NCBI RefSeq assembly: GCF_027563465.1
Contig: NZ_JAPFQA010000003.1
Coordinates: 124,001-188,000, forward strand
Source: Mesorhizobium qingshengii
Lineage (GTDB): Bacteria > Pseudomonadota > Alphaproteobacteria > Rhizobiales > Rhizobiaceae
DNA length: 64,000 nt
Reading direction: 5' to 3'
This document shows, one piece after another, positions 8,730 to 17,742 of this stretch. Below the pieces are notes generated by a model. The model had not been told where the DNA came from. It saw only the letters and a list, made by a program, of their open reading frames with translations, and ran no database searches. Each line of letters begins with the position of its first letter. Position 1 is the stretch's first letter. The position numbers and the translations under genes are program-made.

Positions 8730-10184
8730 TTATCCCACCGCGCTCAACAAGGCCGTCATCATGTCGTCGATTGTTTTCATCATCCGGGCCGACGCCTGAT
8801 AGGTGTGTTCGAGGTCGAGCATCAGCGACATCTCCTGATCGACATTGACGCCGGTCGCATTGGACAGGGCCTCGGCGCTGCGCTGTGCCAGCGCCTGCTT
8901 GGCATCGGCGGCGGTGGAGGCCTGCTGGCGCATGCCCTGGAGCCAGCCGATCGAATTGGCGGCGTAGTCGGAAACGCTGGACGTTGCCGATATTCCGGCG
9001 GCGGGATCGAACGTCATCGGCTGGTCGAGCCGGTCGCCATAGGCAACCAGGAGGCTGGAATAGGATGCGCCGCCGCTGGTGTTGGCGACATAGGCCGCAC
9101 CGTTGGCGCCGCCGTCTCGCAGCAAGGTCGGGTTGCCGCCAGCGCTCGGATCCATCGCCGCATTGATGCGGATGGAGGCGGCCAGACCGTTGACCAGCGT
9201 GCCCGCGGCCGGCACGGCCGGCGCGCCGGACCAGGTGAACAGACCGGCGGCGCTGGGCATCGAAGGCGCGGTCTCGGCAAAGGCCGTGATCAGGCCGCGC
9301 GCGGTCTCGTCGAGCTGGCTCTGCATGGTCGAGGCGACGCCGTCGCGCAGTTGCAGCAGGCCGGCAAGCTTGCCGCTGGCGCTGGTGTTGCCGCCGGTTC
9401 CCGCCGAGACCGGCACGTTGTCGATATAGACGGTGTTGCCTGCGGCTCCGGCGGCATAGCCGGCCGATGGCGTGAAGCTCACCGTGCGCGGTATCGTCTC
9501 GAACAGCATGGTGCCGTCACCCGTGGTGATGACCATGTCGTTGTCGCCGCGCGTGAAGGTCGAGACCGGAACATAGTCCGCGATCTTCTTCAGCAGCGCG
9601 TCGCGCTGGTCGAGCGCATCGGAAACGTCGGTGCCGGAACGGGTTCCGGAAATGACCGCCTGGTTGGCGTCCTGGAACTGGTTGAGCAGCGAGTTGAGGT
9701 CTTTGACCGCCGTGTCGATCTGGCCGTCGGTCTGGGTGCGGAAAGTCTGAATGGCCTGGGAGCCCTCATTCAGGGAGCGCACGACCTGCTTGGCCGCGTC
9801 GATGACGCTGGAGCCGAGATTCTGGTTGGACGGCGAGGTGGCGTAGAGCTGCAGCGCCTGCTGCAGATTGGCGATGGCGGTCGAGGGCGAGGAGGCGTTG
9901 TCGACGCCATTGACCGAAACGTCCAGCTGATCCATGCCGCTGAAGAGCGCGTTCTGGCCGCTATACGCCGACAAGGCGCCGAGATTCTGCCGGGAGAGCA
10001 GGTCGTTGGCGACGCGCTGGATATCGACCGAACGCGCGCCGGGCGCCGTGCTGGTGACGACGGCGATGCGGCGCGCATAGTCCGGATTGGAGGCGTCCGA
10101 GACATTGCGCGTGACGATGCTGGTCTGCCGCGCGGTATTCATAAGCGCCGATTGGGCGATGCTCAGTGCGGAGGAAAGCGACAT
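8730..10184 (-). CDS. flgK: hook-associated protein FlgK (HAP1)
   Basis: A 484-residue hook-associated protein. The N-terminus (SLSSALSIAQSALMNTARQ) and C-terminus (LMLDLEHTYQASARMMKTIDDM) carry the family's terminal helices. The LxxEHTYQASARM-type motif near residue 460 is diagnostic of rod, hook and HAP proteins. FlgK forms the first junction ring on the distal hook. It follows flgE by 26 bases and precedes flgL by three. Confidence 0.95.
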   Translation of the reverse strand: MSLSSALSIAQSALMNTARQTSIVTRNVSDASNPDYARRIAVVTSTAPGARSVDIQRVANDLLSRQNLGALSAYSGQNALFSGMDQLDVSVNGVDNASSPSTAIANLQQALQLYATSPSNQNLGSSVIDAAKQVVRSLNEGSQAIQTFRTQTDGQIDTAVKDLNSLLNQFQDANQAVISGTRSGTDVSDALDQRDALLKKIADYVPVSTFTRGDNDMVITTGDGTMLFETIPRTVSFTPSAGYAAGAAGNTVYIDNVPVSAGTGGNTSASGKLAGLLQLRDGVASTMQSQLDETARGLITAFAETAPSMPSAAGLFTWSGAPAVPAAGTLVNGLAASIRINAAMDPSAGGNPTLLRDGGANGAAYVANTSGGASYSSLLVAYGDRLDQPMTFDPAAGISATSSVSDYAANSIGWLQGMRQQASTAADAKQALAQRSAEALSNATGVNVDQEMSLMLDLEHTYQASARMMKTIDDMMTALLSAVG

Positions 10185-10210
10185 GCTGGTCTTTCACGGG
10201 CGGCGCCCGG

Positions 10211-11467
10211 TTATCTCTTCAGGTTGACGAGGACGTCCATCAGGTCGGAACCGGTCTGGAAGACTTTCGAATTGGCGGTGTAGCTGCGCTGCGCCGCGAT
10301 CATGTTGGTCAGTTCCTCGGCGATATCGACGTTGGAATTCTCGAGCGCGCCGGAGATGATGGAGCCGAGCTTGCCTTCATTGGCAAAGCCGACGCGGACC
10401 GCGCCGGATTCAGTGCCCTGCGCGTAGACATTGCCGGGAAGGGCCTTGAGCTGGTCCGGGCTCTGCACGTCGGCCAGCGGAATCTTGTAGAGCGGCTTGG
10501 TGGAGCCGTCCTTGTACTGTGCGTAGATGGTGCCGTCCTTGCTGATCTGGACCTTGTCGATGGTGCTCGGCGCGTTGCCGTTGACCTGGGCGTCGGAAAC
10601 CGTGAAGCCGGTGCCGAGCTGGGTCAGCTTGGACAGATCGAGATTGAGGCTGGCGCCGTTCGGCACGGTAAAGGAAACGCCGGTGATCGCGCCGGTCAGC
10701 TTGCCGGTGGTGGTGTCGAAGGTGAGGTTGGCCGTGCCCAGCGCACCGCCGGTGTAGGGGAACGATGTTCCAGCCGTGGCAGTCGACTGATCGAAGACCG
10801 ACACCTGCCAGGTGCCGGCGCCGGTGTTGGTGAAATAGACGTCGAGCAGCTTCTTGTTGCCGAGATTGTCGTAGGCGACCATCGAGGACTTAGAGGTGTA
10901 TTGCGCGCCTGCCGAGTTGGTGGAGGGCAGGTTGGCGGCTGCGACCGGCGTGGCACCAGCCGACAGGTTGCCGGTATAGCTGCCCTGTGTGCTCGGCGTC
11001 GCCGTCATTCCCTGGTCTGAGACGACGACCGGGACCAGTCCGTCGAAGCCGTTCACCGTCGCCGCCGGTACGCCATTGGCGTAGCTGTAGGCCATCAGCT
11101 GGAAGCCGGCCGCGTTGACCAGCCTGCCCTGCGCATCGGGAACGAAGGCGCCGGCACGGGTCAGGAACGGCGTGCCGCTGGGATCCTGGACGACAAAGAA
11201 CCCATCGCCGCTGACGGCAAGGTCGGAAACCGAGGTCGTGTATTGAAGCACGCCCGGATCACTGACCGCCTGACGGATGGTGGTGGTGACGCCGCCGGAA
11301 TTATACGCGCCGCCCGTGGACGGCATGACCAGCGTCGAAAATTCGGCGGAGGACCGCTTGTAGCCGGTGGTGTCGGAATTGGCGATGTTGTCGGCTGTCG
11401 TCGACAGCCGATTTGCCTGTGCATTCATGCCGGAAACGCCGGTCCGCATCATTCCGTAGAGGCTCAT
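10211..11467 (-). CDS. flgE: flagellar hook protein FlgE
   Basis: A 418-residue hook subunit. The N-terminal rod/hook motif ANRLSTTADNIANSDTTGYK is at about 17-36, and the C-terminal FLG_bbr motif (ELTNMIAAQRSYTANSKVF) is near 385-403. In the mid-region DGFFVVQDPSG is the typical hook/basal body D1 signature. The protein polymerises outside the cell as the universal joint. Its start lies 79 bases from the rem stop, so it could be co-transcribed with rem or have its own Rem-dependent promoter. Confidence 0.95.
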   Translation of the reverse strand: MSLYGMMRTGVSGMNAQANRLSTTADNIANSDTTGYKRSSAEFSTLVMPSTGGAYNSGGVTTTIRQAVSDPGVLQYTTSVSDLAVSGDGFFVVQDPSGTPFLTRAGAFVPDAQGRLVNAAGFQLMAYSYANGVPAATVNGFDGLVPVVVSDQGMTATPSTQGSYTGNLSAGATPVAAANLPSTNSAGAQYTSKSSMVAYDNLGNKKLLDVYFTNTGAGTWQVSVFDQSTATAGTSFPYTGGALGTANLTFDTTTGKLTGAITGVSFTVPNGASLNLDLSKLTQLGTGFTVSDAQVNGNAPSTIDKVQISKDGTIYAQYKDGSTKPLYKIPLADVQSPDQLKALPGNVYAQGTESGAVRVGFANEGKLGSIISGALENSNVDIAEELTNMIAAQRSYTANSKVFQTGSDLMDVLVNLKR

Positions 11468-11546
11468 CGAAACGTCTCCGCTATGTCCATGCCACTGGCT
11501 GGGAGGCTACGCGGCTTTTCTTGCGCGAGGCTGGCGCGGCGCGGCA

Positions 11547-12215
11547 TCAGAAGACCAGCCGGTAGCCGAGGAAGCGCTTGGAATCGATCGGGTCGGTGCC
11601 CAGCTTTTCGCGCAGCTTCTTGCGCAACTTGCTGATGTGGCTTTCCACCACGTTCTCCTCGACCTCTTCATCGAAGATGCCGTAGATGGCGTTGAAGACC
11701 TGGGTCTTGGTGACGCGACGCCCGCGATTGCTTGCCAGATATTCGAGGATGCGGCGTTCACGACGCGGCAAAGGCAATGGCTGACCGTCGATCTCCGGGT
11801 CACGTCCATCCATGAAGATGCGCATGGCGCCGATCTCGGTGTAGGCGACGTCTTCATGGGCACGACGGCGGATGGCGGTGATGCGGGCCAGTATCTCGCG
11901 GATGTGAACGGGCTTGCGAATGACATCGTCGACGCCACTTTCGAACAACCGCAGCGTGTTCTCCAGGGAGTGCTGCTCGCTGAGCGCAATGACCGGTGCG
12001 CCGGTGCGGTCGCGGATCTGCCGTGGCGAGATGGCGCCCTCTCGGCAGTCGCCGATGAGGAACGCCCTGACCGAGCGCAGATCGGTGTCGGCCGCCGAAT
12101 TCACCCACTCGCCGAACTCGCCGGGCGCGAAGCCTGCACAGGCGACGCCCTCGCGGTCAAAAAGTGAGTTGTATCCCTCTGTTACGAGCTCGCGCTCGTC
12201 AACGATTACAATCAT
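11547..12215 (-). CDS. rem: OmpR-type flagellar response regulator Rem/FtcR
   Basis: A 222-residue two-domain regulator. The receiver domain (about 1-118) has the acidic pair (VDE, residues 5-7), a candidate phosphoacceptor Asp56 and the RKP lysine near 100. A winged-helix DNA-binding domain follows (about 128-222: [22 protein letters not shown] ... [12 protein letters not shown]). In S. meliloti Rem activates flagellar genes below VisNR; the Brucella orthologue is FtcR. No cognate kinase gene is adjacent. It lies between the lytic transglycosylase and flgE, as in S. meliloti. The 222-base upstream region contains a 20-base dyad (see separate entry). Confidence 0.92.
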   Translation of the reverse strand: MIVIVDERELVTEGYNSLFDREGVACAGFAPGEFGEWVNSAADTDLRSVRAFLIGDCREGAISPRQIRDRTGAPVIALSEQHSLENTLRLFESGVDDVIRKPVHIREILARITAIRRRAHEDVAYTEIGAMRIFMDGRDPEIDGQPLPLPRRERRILEYLASNRGRRVTKTQVFNAIYGIFDEEVEENVVESHISKLRKKLREKLGTDPIDSKRFLGYRLVF

Positions 12216-12331
12216 CGGCCCCGCCTCCGAATCAAATTATTTGCCCCGTGGGGAGAGGCGTAACCGTTGGCGAGAATCCTGAACAACCGTCATTTCTTGT
12301 AACTAGTTTCTTGGGAGTCTGGAATCGCGGC

Positions 12332-12351
12332 GGTTGTATTAGCATGCAACC
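12332..12351. promoter_or_regulatory. 20-bp imperfect dyad upstream of rem, candidate VisNR site
   Basis: GGTTGTATTAGCATGCAACC has eight-base arms with one mismatch and a four-base centre, about 117 bases upstream of the rem start. LuxR-family dimers typically bind 20-base dyads, and VisN-VisR is the known activator of rem in S. meliloti. The assignment is inference: the sequence was not matched to a published VisNR site. Confidence 0.35.
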
Positions 12352-12437
12352 AGATATGCTTGCGGAGGCAAGTCTTGGCCTAGTCGAAGCGGCAGACCAA
12401 GGACTGCGCGATTGGTGTCCTGGACGTGGGAATACGC

Positions 12438-13025
12438 CTATGGGTTGCAGAAGGTGCGGGCGTTGGCGGTCCATTTCCCGAACCCGGTGGCGACCATGTT
12501 GGCGATGACGCGGCAGACATAGACCTTCTGCGCCGGATCGTTGTCGGGACCGGCATGATAGCGGGCGACGGCCATCGACCACGTCTCGTGACGGGCATGG
12601 AGACTGGCCAGGAAGCGCGCCGCATAGTCGACGTTCTGGCGCGGGTCGAGCATGTCCTCGACGCTGCGAAAATGCGATGCGTGATAGTGATGGTTGATCT
12701 GCATGCAGCCCAGATCGATCAGCGTCTTGCCCTCGCGCTGGGCATTGGCGAAGGTCGCAAGGGCTTCAGTCCGGCTTCTCGGAAATACCGCTTTTCCTTC
12801 TATATTCAATGCGTTGGGTTGAAGGCTGCCTTTCTTTCCGGTCTCGGTCAGGCCGACGGCATAGAGAATGCCGGCGGGCACGCCATAGCGATCGGCGGCG
12901 CGCAGGATCTCCGGCTCGCAAGGGTTGGTGGCGGCGGCGGCGCCGCTTGGAACGCTAGATAAACATATCGTCGCCAGCGCGCTCGCGAGAAGGCGAAGCG
13001 CCGCGGCCGTAATCCTGCGCGTCAT
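12438..13025 (-). CDS. periplasmic lytic transglycosylase of the flagellar cluster
   Basis: A 195-residue secreted enzyme with a signal peptide (residues about 1-31, ending near GAAAA) and an SLT-type fold. The catalytic Glu lies in VGLTETG. The LGCMQIN and AVARYHAG segments are the usual second and third SLT motifs. Such enzymes cut peptidoglycan glycan strands; here it probably opens the wall for the rod, since no FlgJ-type muramidase is in the cluster. The start at 13025 lies inside fliK, a 71-base overlap, but it is the only start that gives a complete signal peptide. It corresponds to the small gene between motD and rem in S. meliloti. Confidence 0.82.
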   Translation of the reverse strand: MTRRITAAALRLLASALATICLSSVPSGAAAATNPCEPEILRAADRYGVPAGILYAVGLTETGKKGSLQPNALNIEGKAVFPRSRTEALATFANAQREGKTLIDLGCMQINHHYHASHFRSVEDMLDPRQNVDYAARFLASLHARHETWSMAVARYHAGPDNDPAQKVYVCRVIANMVATGFGKWTANARTFCNP

Positions 13026-14346
13026 CGTAGCGTTTCCCCCCTGATTGCTGACCTGGTTGCTGGCCGCCGGCCCCGCTGTTGCCGCCGCCTGAATTTCCGG
13101 GTTGAAAGGATGACTGGTCGCGGCCCGGCGCCGCAGTCAGGGAAGCAGTGGCATCAGTGCGGGTTGCGGCCGGAACCGCCACCGAGGGTTGCAGGATAGT
13201 GACCTTATCAACCTCAAAACCGAGTCCGCGCAGTGACTTGACGATCGCCTCGCTGTCCGCGGACAATCGACGGTAGGCGTCGTGTGTTTCGGGCTTCAAT
13301 TCAATCGAAAGTTGTTCTCCGGAGAGGCGAAGGCTGGCCGTCACCATGCCGAGCTCGGCGGGGTGAAGTTCGATCTTCAACACATGTGTCGGAACCGCAA
13401 CAGAGCCGGCTAGGTGAGAGGTCGCGGAGGACGCCGAGAACGCCTGCTGCGCTCCGTCATCGGCGGTTATGGCGCCGATGACATTCATGGCCGCCTGGCT
13501 CATCGTGGTCTGGGGTGGCGCTGGGAAGCTCTGCTCGGAAACCACATCGATGCGGCCAGCCGGCGAAGGCTGCTTTCCGGGGTCGGACCGCATCGAGGAC
13601 TGGACGTCGGCGATGGTCTTCATCACCGGTGCGGTCTGTTTCGGCTGCACGCCCGGCACATCGGCCGCTGGCGCGTCCGGCAGCGGACGGGAAGCGATCG
13701 CGGTGTCGCGCTTCGGCGCGCCGGAGGCCGAGCCGGCGCCGCGCGTATCCTGGATGTCGAGCTCGCTCAAAGGCCCGTCGACGATCGACGCCCGCTCGGG
13801 TTTCGACATGGTTTCGAGGTCGTCGCGCCCGGTAGCGGATTTCGACGGATGAGCCTTCGGCAGTTGCCCGGCGAGCGCCGGGCCCTGTCCGGTTTCGCTC
13901 GCATCGGCTGCCTTGGCCGATGTCGAGAAATGGCGCAGGTCGTGAAACGCCATCAGCAGCGGCAGATGGTCCTGGAGCGGTGTCGTGCCGGTGTCGTCCG
14001 CCGTCGCTTCGGTGTCAGTGGCGTTGTCGGTGCTGGACCCGGTGTCCGCCGCATCCTTGGCGGCCTTTGTGGCCAACGCCTTGGCCGACACGATCCTTCC
14101 GGGATCGGCCGATGTCGGCTCGGCGCTGCCGCCATGTCCGGCAAGGCCGGCGGCGAGCTTGCCCCAGCGCTGCTCGCGCGACCCCGCCTCCGTCGTCGTC
14201 CGCCGTTCCGGGCGGGCAGGACCTGTGTCGCCGCCCAACATCTTGCCGAAGCCCACGTCGTCCGTCTTGCCGTTCGCAGCCGGTTGTTCCGGCGTCGCGC
14301 GCGCGGGGGCAAATCCTGGCAAGGCCGAACCGAGACTGGTGGTCAT
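12955..14346 (-). CDS. fliK: flagellar hook-length control protein FliK (formerly MotD)
   Basis: A 463-residue protein with a long disordered Ser/Ala/Asp-rich region (1-300) and a conserved C-terminal Flg_hook domain (about 320-400: LKIELHPAELGMVTASLRL ... EAIVKSLRGLGFEVDKV). FliK is secreted as a molecular ruler and switches FlhB from hook to filament export. In S. meliloti this gene was first called motD and later recognised as fliK. The start overlaps motC (ATGA). The tail is rich in Gly/Gln/Ser and its coding region overlaps the downstream transglycosylase by 71 bases. Confidence 0.88.
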   Translation of the reverse strand: MTTSLGSALPGFAPARATPEQPAANGKTDDVGFGKMLGGDTGPARPERRTTTEAGSREQRWGKLAAGLAGHGGSAEPTSADPGRIVSAKALATKAAKDAADTGSSTDNATDTEATADDTGTTPLQDHLPLLMAFHDLRHFSTSAKAADASETGQGPALAGQLPKAHPSKSATGRDDLETMSKPERASIVDGPLSELDIQDTRGAGSASGAPKRDTAIASRPLPDAPAADVPGVQPKQTAPVMKTIADVQSSMRSDPGKQPSPAGRIDVVSEQSFPAPPQTTMSQAAMNVIGAITADDGAQQAFSASSATSHLAGSVAVPTHVLKIELHPAELGMVTASLRLSGEQLSIELKPETHDAYRRLSADSEAIVKSLRGLGFEVDKVTILQPSVAVPAATRTDATASLTAAPGRDQSSFQPGNSGGGNSGAGGQQPGQQSGGKRYDDAQDYGRGASPSRERAGDDMFI

Positions 14347-15725
14347 TTTGGGGCGGCTCCAAGCATCTGGTCGATCAGGTCGAGCTGTCGACGTGTTCGG
14401 GTCATGGCGGCGTCGGTCGGATCGGCGGGTTCGGAACTGGCCGCCGGCGATGGCGCCGACGCCGGCACGACAGTCGCCGCATCGGCAGGTGCGGCCGCGA
14501 CAGCCGGCGTGTCCGGCGCATGGGTTGCTGGTCTGCTCGAGACCGTGGCGACCGCAGGTTGCTCCGAGATCGCGCCTTCGACCGGTGGCAGTCCGCTCGC
14601 GTCGGCGCCTTGCGCCGCGGCGGTCTGTGGAGCCGGCGGTTGCCCGGCCGCTACAGGGGCGGGGTTTTCCTCGGGATGGGCGGCGGGCGGCGCGACGACT
14701 TCGCCGGCGACGGCCTGGGCGGCGTCAAGCAGGGCGCGGTCGCCTTCCGACAACCTGCTGCGGTCGATCTTGCCCAGCTTGGCACGCACGTCCTCGATGG
14801 TGCCGGAGGTGACGGTGGACAGGCTGGCGTAGAGCAGGGCGCGCGGGTCGTCCTGGTTGGTGATGCCGTCGCGCCCTTGCTCGGCCCGCGCCGAGGCGAA
14901 GGCCGACAGGTCGTTCAGGCCGTCGATCGCGGCACGGCGGGCGATGCGCAGGTAGATCACCTTTTCGCGCTCCGGATCCATCATCGAGGTGATGTCGGCC
15001 AGCTTGTCCTGGCTGATCGACATATGCAGCGCGATGACGCCGGTGACGAAGGAGTCGGCGAACTGACTGGCATAGGGCGAATAGAGGTAGCGCTCGACAT
15101 ACTGGGTCGAGGCAAGCGCGAAATGTGCCGCGTCACCTTGCGCGGCGGCAATGCCGATCGAACGGCGAAGTGCTGCTTCCTCGACCAGCGTGCCGGGGCT
15201 GAGCAGTTTTGCCTCGTCGAGCAGCTTGAGCGCCGCCACCGGCTGGTCGCCGGCGAGCAGCGAGCCCTTGACCAGGGCAAGGAAGGCGCCGAGATCAGGC
15301 GGCAGCGCCATGGGATCGATCGGCTTCAAGGCTTCGATCGCCTCACCGGGCCGGCCGTTGAGGTAATCTATCACGCCTTTGGCAATGGCAAGGTTCTGCG
15401 GGTCGCTGGTGGCGCGCGATGTGGCTGCCTCGACGGTCACCGGGTTGCCGCCGCTCATGCCGTAGACAAGCAGGGCGCGAAAGTTCTTTGGATTCTTGAA
15501 ATCCTCGGCATCCGCCGCGCGCAGGCGCGCATCCGTCATCTCAAGCAACTTGGCCTGCATCGGCAGCGCGGCATGATCGCCGGCGGCGATACGGTCCTGG
15601 ATGAGTTGCAACGAACGCACCAGCTGATACGGCTGCAGCGTGTCCTGGGCGAAGCCCGCCGACGGATATCCGCCGGCCAGCAGCAGCAGGCCAATTGATC
15701 GGCTGATGACGGTCGCCCGCCTCAT
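14343..15725 (-). CDS. motC: periplasmic motility protein MotC
   Basis: A 460-residue protein with a signal peptide (about 1-27, LLLLAGGYPSAGFAQ). The region to about 330 is alpha-helical and repeat-like, and the Ala/Pro-rich C-terminal part is low-complexity. In S. meliloti MotC is a periplasmic partner of MotB needed for rotation, with MotE as its chaperone. The ATG at 15725 overlaps the motB stop in ATGA; a longer frame upstream would lie inside motB and lacks a signal peptide. motE is also present in this window, at 24056-24643. Confidence 0.9.
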   Translation of the reverse strand: MRRATVISRSIGLLLLAGGYPSAGFAQDTLQPYQLVRSLQLIQDRIAAGDHAALPMQAKLLEMTDARLRAADAEDFKNPKNFRALLVYGMSGGNPVTVEAATSRATSDPQNLAIAKGVIDYLNGRPGEAIEALKPIDPMALPPDLGAFLALVKGSLLAGDQPVAALKLLDEAKLLSPGTLVEEAALRRSIGIAAAQGDAAHFALASTQYVERYLYSPYASQFADSFVTGVIALHMSISQDKLADITSMMDPEREKVIYLRIARRAAIDGLNDLSAFASARAEQGRDGITNQDDPRALLYASLSTVTSGTIEDVRAKLGKIDRSRLSEGDRALLDAAQAVAGEVVAPPAAHPEENPAPVAAGQPPAPQTAAAQGADASGLPPVEGAISEQPAVATVSSRPATHAPDTPAVAAAPADAATVVPASAPSPAASSEPADPTDAAMTRTRRQLDLIDQMLGAAPK

Positions 15726-17116
15726 CCGCCGGTCGCCATCAGGATTTCGATGCGGCGGTTCACGGCCGCCATTGGATCGGCGGGATCCTTCGGCTGGCGG
15801 TCGGCGAAGCCGGCGACCTCGGTGATGCGACGTTCGTCGACGCCGCCGCGCACCAGCATGTAGTAGGCTGAATGGGCGCGCGCGGTCGACAAGCGCCAAT
15901 TGTCGTAGCTGTCGCTACGAAACGGCCGTGCGTCGGTGTGGCCATTGATGCTGATGGTGCCCTTCTGGCCGTTGACGATGCGACCGATCTTCTCCATCGC
16001 CAGCACCAGTTCGCGGCGCGGCAGCGCCGAGCCCACCTCGAACATGCCGAAGTCGAGCTGGTCGGTGATCGAGATGACGACGCCCTTGTCGGTGGCTTCG
16101 ACCGAGACGCCGTCATGCAGCTTGTCGCCGGGCTTGAACGCATCGGCCAACTGTTGCTTGACGTCAGCCGCGGCCTTGAGGGCGGCGGCGGTCGGCGCTT
16201 TCGCCGCGGCGTCAGGCTTGGCGGCCTCTTGCGCTGTGGCGGCGTCCGCCTTGGCCGCATCCGTGGCCTTGGTGTCTTCGGGCTTGGCGTCTCCGGGCTT
16301 GACATCGCCGGCCTTGGCATCGCTGGCCTTGGTATCGCCGGCCTTGGCCATCGTCGTGGCGGCGGCGTCCTTGCCGTCCTTTGCCAGAGGCTCGAGCGGT
16401 GCGTTTGTGATAGGCGGGGCCGGCGGCAAGGCCTTGACCTTGGCGACCTGCGTCTCGGCGGCCTTGTCGCCGGGCTTGAGCGGGTCGCCCTCGATCCTGG
16501 CGCGCTGGGCGCTTGCCTCGGCGCCGGGCGCGGCGACCTGCTGCGACCAGAAATCCGGCTCGAAGGGATCGCGATAGGAGGCACCGCCGGAGGCGCCCGT
16601 CGCCGGGCCGGCGGCCTGCGCGCCGCCATCGCCCTTCTGGCTGACATTCTGCATGACGCCGGTGTCGGTGGCGATTTCCGAAAGCACCGCATAGGGGTCG
16701 GCGAAGAGATGCTCGTCGGAACGTTCCGACTGTTGCTGCTCCTGCTTGTCCTGCTTGCGTTCGGACGAGCCGGCGCCGCCGCTGCCCTCCTGCCCGGTCT
16801 TGGCTGTCGCCTGCTGCGGGTTGTCGGCCGTCGAGCCGATCGCGTTCGGACCGTCGCCGAGATCCTCGAGGCCCTTGCGGCTCGAATTGCGGTCGACGAG
16901 CTTGACCGGGTTGAAGTAGCTGGCGACGGCTGCCTTGGTCTGCTCGTTGGCGGCGTTGATCAGCCACATGACCAGGAAAAAGCACATCATGGCGGTCATG
17001 AAGTCGGCGAAGGCGATCTTCCAGACGCCGCCATGGTGGGCTTCGTCGTGGTCGTCGTGACCACGCCGCACGATGATGATTTCCTGGTGGGCGTGTCCGG
17101 CATCGGCGACACTCAT
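15722..17116 (-). CDS. motB: flagellar stator protein MotB
   Basis: A 464-residue stator subunit. The single membrane helix (about 35-54) contains the proton-binding Asp38 in AFADFMTAMMCFFLVMWLI. The C-terminal OmpA-like domain (about 340-460, SINGHTDARPF ... NRRIEIL) anchors to peptidoglycan. Between them lies an unusually long charged Ala/Lys/Asp linker with pentapeptide repeats. The start at 17116 was chosen because it overlaps the upstream stop in ATGA; the ATG ten codons earlier lacks such coupling. motA is separate, 15 kb away at 32673. Confidence 0.94.
   Translation of the reverse strand: MSVADAGHAHQEIIIVRRGHDDHDEAHHGGVWKIAFADFMTAMMCFFLVMWLINAANEQTKAAVASYFNPVKLVDRNSSRKGLEDLGDGPNAIGSTADNPQQATAKTGQEGSGGAGSSERKQDKQEQQQSERSDEHLFADPYAVLSEIATDTGVMQNVSQKGDGGAQAAGPATGASGGASYRDPFEPDFWSQQVAAPGAEASAQRARIEGDPLKPGDKAAETQVAKVKALPPAPPITNAPLEPLAKDGKDAAATTMAKAGDTKASDAKAGDVKPGDAKPEDTKATDAAKADAATAQEAAKPDAAAKAPTAAALKAAADVKQQLADAFKPGDKLHDGVSVEATDKGVVISITDQLDFGMFEVGSALPRRELVLAMEKIGRIVNGQKGTISINGHTDARPFRSDSYDNWRLSTARAHSAYYMLVRGGVDERRITEVAGFADRQPKDPADPMAAVNRRIEILMATGG
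16264..16349 (-). repeat. motB: 15-bp tandem repeats inside motB
   Basis: About six imperfect 15-base units encode pentapeptides of the form K-(A/P)-x-D-(A/T/V), read as DTKAS, DAKAG, DVKPG, DAKPE and DTKAT. They lie in the linker between the MotB membrane helix and the peptidoglycan-binding domain. Repeat number may vary between strains. Confidence 0.8.
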
Positions 17117-17739
17117 GCCAGAACCTCGGAAAGCGTCGTCGACCATTCGGCCATGCGGGTCTCGAACACCGCCTCGTCGATTGCGACGGTGAGGTCGAAG
17201 CCTGGTGTCTCGACGAAGTCGAGATTGGCGGCGCGGGGGCCGAGCGATGCCTTCAGCGTCTCGAACAGCGAGAGCGGTCCGCGCACCGCGATGCGCACCG
17301 CTTCGGCATCGCCGACCGCTTCGCGGATCGCGCCGGCGAGTGCCTCAAGCGAGCGTTTCTGCAAGTCGTCGCTGACGATGCCGCCGATGATGCGGGCGAC
17401 CGTGGCGGCGACGAGTCCGGTCACGCGTGCCTCCATGGCATCGATGCGCGACGAAACCGCCTTGCCGACATCGTCGCCGAGGCTTTCGAGAAATAGCCTT
17501 GCTTCCTCGGCATTGGCCTGGCGTTCGGCTTCGAGCGCCGCTGCGTGAGCAGTCGACAGGCGTGCCTCGAGCGCGGCTTCGGCCTGGGCAACCGCCTCCG
17601 CGATCAGCGTGCCGATATCGGCCTGCGGGGCCGGCGCCTCGGGCTTGCGTTCGGGATCGACCGCGGCCCGCGGCGGGCCGGCACGCGGCGTGCGCGTGCC
17701 GAAATCGGGCAGAAGGTCGAAAAGGGCAGCGGAAGGCAT
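17113..17739 (-). CDS. FliH-like protein (putative FliI-ATPase stator)
   Basis: A 208-residue soluble protein. A disordered Pro-rich start (1-40) leads to a long Ala/Glu-rich helix (about 42-95, coiled-coil-like). A C-terminal domain of about 100 residues follows (VRIAVRGPLSLFETLKASLG ... FDLTVAIDEAVFETRMAEW). This architecture, and the ending in which an acidic strand precedes a helix, resembles FliH/YscL, the peripheral stalk that binds and regulates FliI. It lies between fliF and motB with four-base and three-base junctions, and no other fliH is in the window. The assignment rests on shape and context, not clear identity. Confidence 0.6.
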   Translation of the reverse strand: MPSAALFDLLPDFGTRTPRAGPPRAAVDPERKPEAPAPQADIGTLIAEAVAQAEAALEARLSTAHAAALEAERQANAEEARLFLESLGDDVGKAVSSRIDAMEARVTGLVAATVARIIGGIVSDDLQKRSLEALAGAIREAVGDAEAVRIAVRGPLSLFETLKASLGPRAANLDFVETPGFDLTVAIDEAVFETRMAEWSTTLSEVLA

Positions 17740-17742
17740 GGT

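Noticed and set aside
13414..15698. Long plus-strand frames opposite fliK and motC
   Set aside because: They are shadows of conserved flagellar genes, with Arg-rich compositions and no start signals.
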